From: Brachynemurus nebulosus | Taxonomy: Eukaryota; Arthropoda; Insecta; Neuroptera; Myrmeleontidae | Direction: 5' to 3' | Length of the DNA: 64,000 nt | Assembly: GCA_035578155.1 (NCBI GenBank) | Contig: JAPWDM010000016.1 | Coordinates: forward strand, 6,854,005 to 6,918,004 | Shown here: piece after piece, positions 58,711 to 64,000 of the stretch | How the letters are laid out: each line of letters opens with the position of its first letter | How positions within the stretch are numbered: the stretch's first letter is position 1 | Program-made: the position numbers and the translations under genes | Notes under the pieces: generated by a model | What the model was told of the DNA's origin: nothing | Database searches by the model: none | Seen by the model: only the letters and a program-made list of their open reading frames with translations

Positions 58711-59907
58711 ACCTAATAAAGAGATATTGTCGATGGGCAATCCCATTGGGTATACGGCTACTATGTAAATAAAAGATAAATAAAATCAAAATCAGAAAAT
58801 TTATGAAACCGAATCCAACAAAACTTAACCCATTGATCAAAACAACTCATAAAAAATTTTCAAAAAGTGGTATTTTCAAAAAGTGGTATTGTGCAAAGTA
58901 AAATTTTGAATAATAAAATTATTATGTTTACTTACATATTACTTATATTCAGAAGTTCTTCTACTAGAACATGTATTAGCATGTTATACATTGTCTATAT
59001 TCGGAGTTTTCGTAAAAAAAAAAGTTTCAAATGGAAAACGATTTTGCGTATGCGACTAAAGTGTGACCTGTATATATGCTACTTGAGGATTTTTGGTGTC
59101 TACACATGGAAATTAACTATACCTAAGGGGTATTCATACAATACAGAGTCATATTAAAATTTTATCAATCCTAAAAAAAGAAAATAATTAAATCTCCACT
59201 AGCACACATAAAATTTTGAAAGTTAATGTAAACCAAAAATCAAAAACTATTTTTCGTACAAAAAATATATTATTAATATCTAAATATTTTCTTTCTATGC
59301 AGCGAGTTGAAAATAATGCGTTAATGCAAAAAAATCAAACATTATCTTATGTATGTAAGTTAATATTTTTAAGAATAAAACGTATACAGGGTGGGAAGTA
59401 AAATAATTGTCGTCGTTTTCAAAGAGTGGATGAAAACTTTAATTTGGACTATGAAATTTTATTATATTTTTCCGGAATTATGCTGCATTCAATTAATTAA
59501 CCTTTTCCTGCACAGCAGTTTTAGATCATTATTGTTCGACGATAGTTTATTTTTAACAAATCATTAATAATATGGGTGAATACTTTTTGGCAAGAATTAC
59601 ATAGTTTGCACATATGTTCTATTGTGTCAGAACGTCAAGGGAGCAATGCAATTTAATTGCCTATATTCAGGAGCAAGTAAAAACATTACCTATTTTAATA
59701 GCTCAGAAAATACACATTACATAGTTCGTTGTAAGAACAATCATTTCCGTGATCTTTTTTAACGAATTACTAGAATTAAGGACTGTGGTATGTAAGAAAT
59801 AATAACACGCACATTATTTTAAAATATTTTATTAAATAATTAACATACAGCTGTTGGAAAATTACAAAGATTTTTTTCAACAACTTATTAAATGCTGATA
59901 GCTTATT

Positions 59908-61070
59908 TTAATATCTCCTATAGAGCCTTAAGTATAACCCTTCACCCGAAATTTTTTCATTACCGTCGTAGGCGACTGTATTCTCGTCATCGTCAGCTTC
60001 GTTGTCGCTCGCAGTATCTTCGTTGTCGCTAGCAGATGTTTTTTCATCGCTGTCTTCGTCATCATCATTGGATACATATTTTAACACTGGTTCAATAATA
60101 TCATGCTTTTCCAATTTCCGAGTTATCGAGATAATTCGCCGCCCAATGTCACTCTCCTTTAAATTATTAAAATGGCTTCGTTTTTCCTCATTTTCGATAT
60201 AATCCGCAAAGCTGGGATTTACAATATGATGTCTTTCCTTTAAATTACACATAGTGTTAACCATTTCTTCTCCAATTTGCGTTTGAGTCGCTAAACTTCT
60301 TAGTTCATCGACTAAATGGTTCGGATCATCAAAATATTCTTCTGCATCAACAGGTTTCGAATGATCATTATGAAGGTTAGCGTTGTCATCATACTTCAGA
60401 CGTTTAGCTTCTCCATTTATTGAATTTGATGTTGAAGGTTGTTCCTTTTCTCCTGAATTTTTATTTTCTTGTTCTTCATCCTTTGCGCATGCGTTCTAAA
60501 GCTCTTTGACCATTAATATGTCTAGTGCAGTTTGTAAGAGACCAGCCATCTTTGGAGTAAAACTTGTTTCTTTGTAGTTATCAGGCGATGGTAAATGCTT
60601 TTGTTCATCAGATCGATTATCTTCGACATTCGCCGATGTAGAATATTATGCGAGTTTTTTAAAGCGTGGAATTTACTTCTGATTGCTTCTGCTGCAGCCA
60701 TCATACTTTCATTAACAGTACTCAAGTTTCTTGTAGATAGATCTGTATCATCTTCCTGCTGATTTTGAAAAACTGGTGCTTTATCTTCCTTTTCTTCATT
60801 TCTTGCTTCAAAGCTATAATCGGTTTCACCATCATCATCATCTTCATCATTCGATTTTGACGATTCACTTTGTATTGAAAGTCTACTCTTCTCCGCGCTG
60901 TTTACGTGTGTCCCATTATTTACTGACCGATTCGTAGAATTTTCAAATTGACTTATTCCATTTTCATCATTTTTTTTATCATTCTCAGACGAATTATGTT
61001 TAGTTCTTAAATGACGCGAGAGATTAAACTTGCGCGAAAATTTCTTACCACAAAATTCACAACTATGCAT
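59908..61070 (-). pseudogene. Zinc-finger acidic protein gene, left copy (two lesions)
   Basis: Starts at 61,070 with one C2H2 finger of spacing C-x2-C-x12-H-x4-H (MHSCEFCGKKFSRKFNLSRH), then a long Ser/Asn/Asp/Glu-rich region, MAAAEAIRSKF, a Lys/Glu-rich part, YFDDPNHLVDELR, an acidic tail and the C-terminus ISGEG-LYLRLYRRY. Relative to the other copies it lacks one base near 60,636 and has a CAG-to-TAG change at 60,496-60,498. The C-terminal ISGEG fits the (M/I/L)xGx-G site of adenain-type proteases, and the paralogue at 18,900 has ISGLG. A capsid- or core-associated protein of a Maverick-type virus is one reading; a DNA-binding regulator is another. Confidence 0.65.
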
Positions 61071-61119
61071 AGCTTAACAGTATTACGATTGCAACGTGTT
61101 TACGAATAGCTGAACTGAA

Positions 61120-61160
61120 CTCGACTGACTAAAGATTCCGCGGGTTGAGCCTTATATACC
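61120..61160 (-). promoter_or_regulatory. Promoter of the left zinc-finger gene
   Basis: On the minus strand TATATAAGG is followed about 30 bp later by an initiator-like CAGTC in TTTAGTCAGTCGAGTT, the mirror of the right-hand promoter. The ATG lies about 55 bp downstream. Confidence 0.6.
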
Positions 61161-61164
61161 TATG

Positions 61165-61525
61165 GAGTGACTCTTTTTTCGGGGGTGACTTTTTTGGGGA
61201 GTGACTCTTTTTGGGAGTGACTCTTTTTTGGGAGTGACTCTTTTTGGGAGTGACTCTTTTTTGGGAGTGACTCATTTTGGGAGTGACTCTTTTTGGGAGT
61301 GATTTTTTTTTTGGGAGTTACTCTTTTTGGGAGTGACTCATTTTTAGGGGTGACTCCCAAAAAGAGTCACTCTCAAAAAGAAGAGTCACTCCCAAAATGA
61401 GTCACTCCCAAAAAAGAGTCACTCCCAAAAAGAGTCATTCCCAAAAAAAAGTCACTCCCAAAAAAGAGTCACTCCCAAAAAGAGTCACTCCCCAAAAAAG
61501 TCACCCCCGAAAAAAGAGTCACTCC
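61165..61525. repeat. Hinge satellite at the centre of the palindrome
   Basis: About ten units of 15-17 bp (GGGAGTGACTCTTTTT) on the left face about ten units of the complement (AAAAAGAGTCACTCCC) on the right, meeting near 61,350. Some units read TGACTCA, the AP-1 core. The array separates the two divergent promoters. A Ser/Lys-rich frame across it is an artefact of the repeat. Confidence 0.95.
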
Positions 61526-61530
61526 ATAGG

Positions 61531-61565
61531 TATATAAGGCTCAACCCGCGGAATCTTTAGTCAGT
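61531..61565 (+). promoter_or_regulatory. Promoter of the right zinc-finger gene
   Basis: TATATAAGG at 61,531-61,539 and initiator TCAGT at 61,561-61,565, 30 bp apart; ATG at 61,619. The same TATA-TCAGT spacing is used by the arm gene of the first element. Confidence 0.7.
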
Positions 61566-61618
61566 CGAGTTCGGTTCAGCTATTCGTAAACACGTTGCAA
61601 TCGTAATACTGTTAAGCT

Positions 61619-62781
61619 ATGCATGGTTGTGAATTTTGTGGTAAGAAATTTTCGCGGAAGTTTAATCTCTCGCGTCATTTAAGAACTAAACATAATTCGT
61701 CTTGATTCGTCTTGAAAAGAATGATAAAAAAAATGATGAAAATGGAATAAGTCAATTTGAAAATTCCACGAATCGGTCAGTAAATAATGGGACACACGTG
61801 AACAGCGCGGAGAAGAGGAGACTTTCAATACAAAGTGAATCGTCAAAATCGAATGATGAAGATGATGATGATGGTGAAACCGATTATAGCTTTGAGGCAA
61901 GAAATGAAGAAAAGGAAGATAAAGCACCAGTATTTCAAAATCAGCAGGAAGATGATACAGATCTATCTACAAGAAACTTGAATACTTTCAATGAAAGTAT
62001 GATGGCTGCAGCAGAAGCAATCAGAAGTAAATTCCACGCTTTAAAAAACTCGCATAATATTCTACAATCGGCGAATGTCGAAGATAATCGATCTGATGAA
62101 CAAAAGCATTTACCATCGCCTGATAACTACAAAGAAACAAGTTTTACTCCAAAGATGGCTGGTCTCTTACAAACTGCACTAGACATATTAATGGTCAACG
62201 AGCTTCAGAACGCATGCGCAAAGGATGAAGAACAAGAAAATAAAAATTCAGGAGAAAAGGAACAACCTTCAACATCAAATTCAATAAATGGAGAAGCTAA
62301 ACGTCTGAAGTATGATGACAACGCTAACCTTCATAATGATCATTCGAACCCTGTTGATGCAGAAGAATATTTTGATGATCCGAACCATTTAGTCGATGAA
62401 CTAAGAAGTTTAGCGACTCAAACGCAAATTGGAGAAGAAATGGTTAACACTATGTGTAATTTAAAGGAAAGACATCATATTGTAAATCCCAGCTTTGCGG
62501 ATTATATCGAAAATGAGGAAAAACGAAGCCATTTTAATAATTTAAAGGAGAGTGACATTGGGCGGCGAGTGAAATTGGAAAAGCATGATATTATTGAACC
62601 AGTGTTAAAATATGTATCCAATGATGATGACGAAGACAGCGATGAATAAACATCTGCTAGCGACAACGAAGATACTGCGAGCGACAACGAAGCTGATGAT
62701 GACGAGAATACAGTCGCCTACGACGGTAATGAAAAAATTTCGGGTGAAGGGTTATACTTAAGGCTCTATAGGAGATATTAA
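61619..62781 (+). pseudogene. Zinc-finger acidic protein gene, right copy (three lesions)
   Basis: Mirror of 59,908-61,070. It starts MHGCEFCGKKFSRKFNLSRH but a small insertion duplicating TTCGTCTTGA creates TGA at 61,703, leaving 28 residues. A long open frame then runs from 61,702 to 62,649. A short deletion near 62,567-62,580 removes residues between IGRR and KLEKHD, and a TAA at 62,647 cuts off the acidic tail. The C-terminal LYLRLYRRY is still readable up to the stop at 62,779. None of these lesions is shared with the left copy. Confidence 0.65.
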
Positions 62782-64000
62782 AATAAGCTATCAGCATTTA
62801 ATAAGTTGTTAAAAAAAATCTTTGTAATTTTCCAACAGCTGTAAGTTAATTATTTAATAAAATATTTTAAAATAATGTGCGTGTTATTATTTCTTACATA
62901 CCACAGTCCTTAATTCTAGTGATTCGTTAAAAAAGATCACGGAAATGATTGTTCTTACAACGAACTATGTAATGTGTATTTTCTGAGCTATTAAAATAGG
63001 TAATGTTTTTACTTGCTCCTGAATATAGGCAATTAAATTGCATTGCTCCATTGACGTTCTGACACAATAGAACATATGTGCAAACTATGTAATTCTTGCC
63101 AATAAGTATTCACCCATATTATTAATGATTTGTAAAAAATAAACTATCGTCGAACAATAATGATCTAAAACTGCTGTGCAGGAAAGGGTTAATTAATTGA
63201 ATGCAGCATAATTCCGGAAAAATATAATAAAATTTCATAGTTCAAATTAAAGTTTTCATCCACTCTTTGAAAACGACGACAATTATTTTACTTCCCACCC
63301 TGTATACGTTTTATTCTTAAAAATATTAACTTACATATATAAGATAATGTTTGATTTTTTTGCATTAACGCATTATTTTCAACTCGCTGCATAGAAAGAA
63401 AATATTTAGATATTAATAATATATTTTTTGTACGAAAAATAGTTTTTGATTTTTGGTTTACATTAACTTTCAAAATTTTATGTGTGCTAGTGGAGATTTA
63501 ATTATTTTCTTTTTTTAGGATTGATAAAATTTTAATATGACTCTGTATTGTATGAATACCCCTTAGGTATAGTTAATTTCCATGTGTAGACACCAAAAAT
63601 CCTCAAGTAGCATATATACAAGTCACACTTTAGTCGCATACGCAAAATCGTTTTCCATTTGAAACTTTTTTTTTTTACGAAAACTCCGAATATAGACAAT
63701 GTATAACATGCTAATACATGTTCTAGTAGAAGAACTTCTGAATATAAGTAATATGTAAGTAAACATAATAATTATTATTCAAAATTTTACTTTGCACAAC
63801 ACCACTTTTTGAAAATACCACTTTTCGAAAATTTTTTATGACTTGTTTTGATCAATGGGTTAAGTTTTGTTGGATTCGGTTTCATACATTTTCTGATTTT
63901 GATTTTATTTATCTTTTATTTACATAGTAGCCGTATACCCAATGGGATTGTCCATCGACAATATCTCTTTATTAGGTACTCACTTTGTGCTCACTTTTGT

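Larger units (their letters stand above)
58713..61345 (-). repeat. Left arm of the inner palindrome
   Basis: Reverse complement of about 61,355-63,978. The outermost matching bases are ACCTAATAAAGAG; beyond them the two sides differ and I see no target duplication, so this limit is probably the point where the two halves diverge. The segment 58,711-59,384 is absent from the first element. Confidence 0.85.
61355..63978 (+). repeat. Right arm of the inner palindrome
   Basis: Reverse complement of 58,713-61,345. Frames at 58,867-59,157 and 59,216-59,401 have mirror images here, but one is broken and neither has motifs, so I do not call them genes. Confidence 0.85.
56076..64000. mobile_element. 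Second Maverick-like family member, palindromic, running off the window
   Basis: The left end AGTAGTAGTTTTTTAAGAG matches the terminus at 15,339, and the next 430 bp follow that arm (GACCTCGG, CGGTTCTAGAAGCC, CCTAAGGAAATTTGGTGTAA). Inside, 57,330-58,710 is the shared block. From 58,713 the sequence is palindromic about 61,350 up to about 63,978. The subterminal gene differs from that of the first element. If the 6-bp rule holds, the right end outside the window should read CTACTACT followed by GAGCGC. Arms diverge more than in the first element and both large genes are broken, so this copy is older. Confidence 0.7.

Noticed and set aside
58867..59401. Two possible small genes in the left arm of the second palindrome
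   Set aside because: The mirror copies are broken or unmotivated, composition is that of AT-rich noncoding DNA, and no motif is visible.
61160..61360. Ser/Lys-rich frame at the hinge
   Set aside because: It is the translation of the 15-17-bp satellite.

Overview
The window is insect-type nuclear DNA: very AT-rich, full of long (TA)n and (TTA)n microsatellites, and built almost wholly of transposable elements and their relics. I could not support a single-copy host gene, tRNA or rRNA anywhere. Several degenerate proteins (an unclassified transposase with CLDTTASN and CRHH motifs, I-clade LINE ORFs, an R2-like N-terminal ORF) look like families I associate with aphids and other Hemiptera. That placement is inference from memory.

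Layout. 1-2.9 kb: a truncated arm of a Maverick/Polinton-like family abutting a decayed transposase gene. 2.9-15.3 kb: MITEs, nested inverted repeats, direct duplications and (TA)n tracts. 15,339-22,844: a nearly perfect 7.5-kb palindromic element with a 6-bp target duplication (AATAAG), AG/CT termini and arms of about 3.15 kb. Each arm carries the same intact 132-residue gene with a strong promoter; the 1.2-kb spacer carries a 5'-truncated gene for an acidic protein. 22.8-33.3 kb: further repeats, including an internally deleted mariner in a (TA)n tract. 33.3-37.9 kb: a foldback element whose arms are arrays of a 178-bp satellite. 39.3-53.6 kb: one decayed full-length I-like LINE (minus strand) followed by four shorter non-autonomous units sharing its 3' end and embedded in (TAA)n. 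Two of the four begin exactly at a sequence that folds as an HDV-like self-cleaving ribozyme. 56,076 to the window end: a second member of the Maverick-like family, itself palindromic about a 15-17-bp satellite near 61.35 kb, with two divergent and independently broken zinc-finger genes.

Two systems stand out. The first is the palindromic Maverick-like family. Members share terminal sequence and an inner block, swap the subterminal gene, and have snapped back on themselves, in one case with the junction inside a gene. Copies of the acidic zinc-finger protein end in a motif that fits an adenain-type protease site, which would suit a virion-protein origin. The second is the LINE-derived array: non-autonomous units with a 5' ribozyme (in alternate units), a hairpin-rich LINE 3' tail, and between them a reading frame on the opposite strand that varies mainly at third codon positions.

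All family assignments come from reading motifs by eye; no database search was possible.
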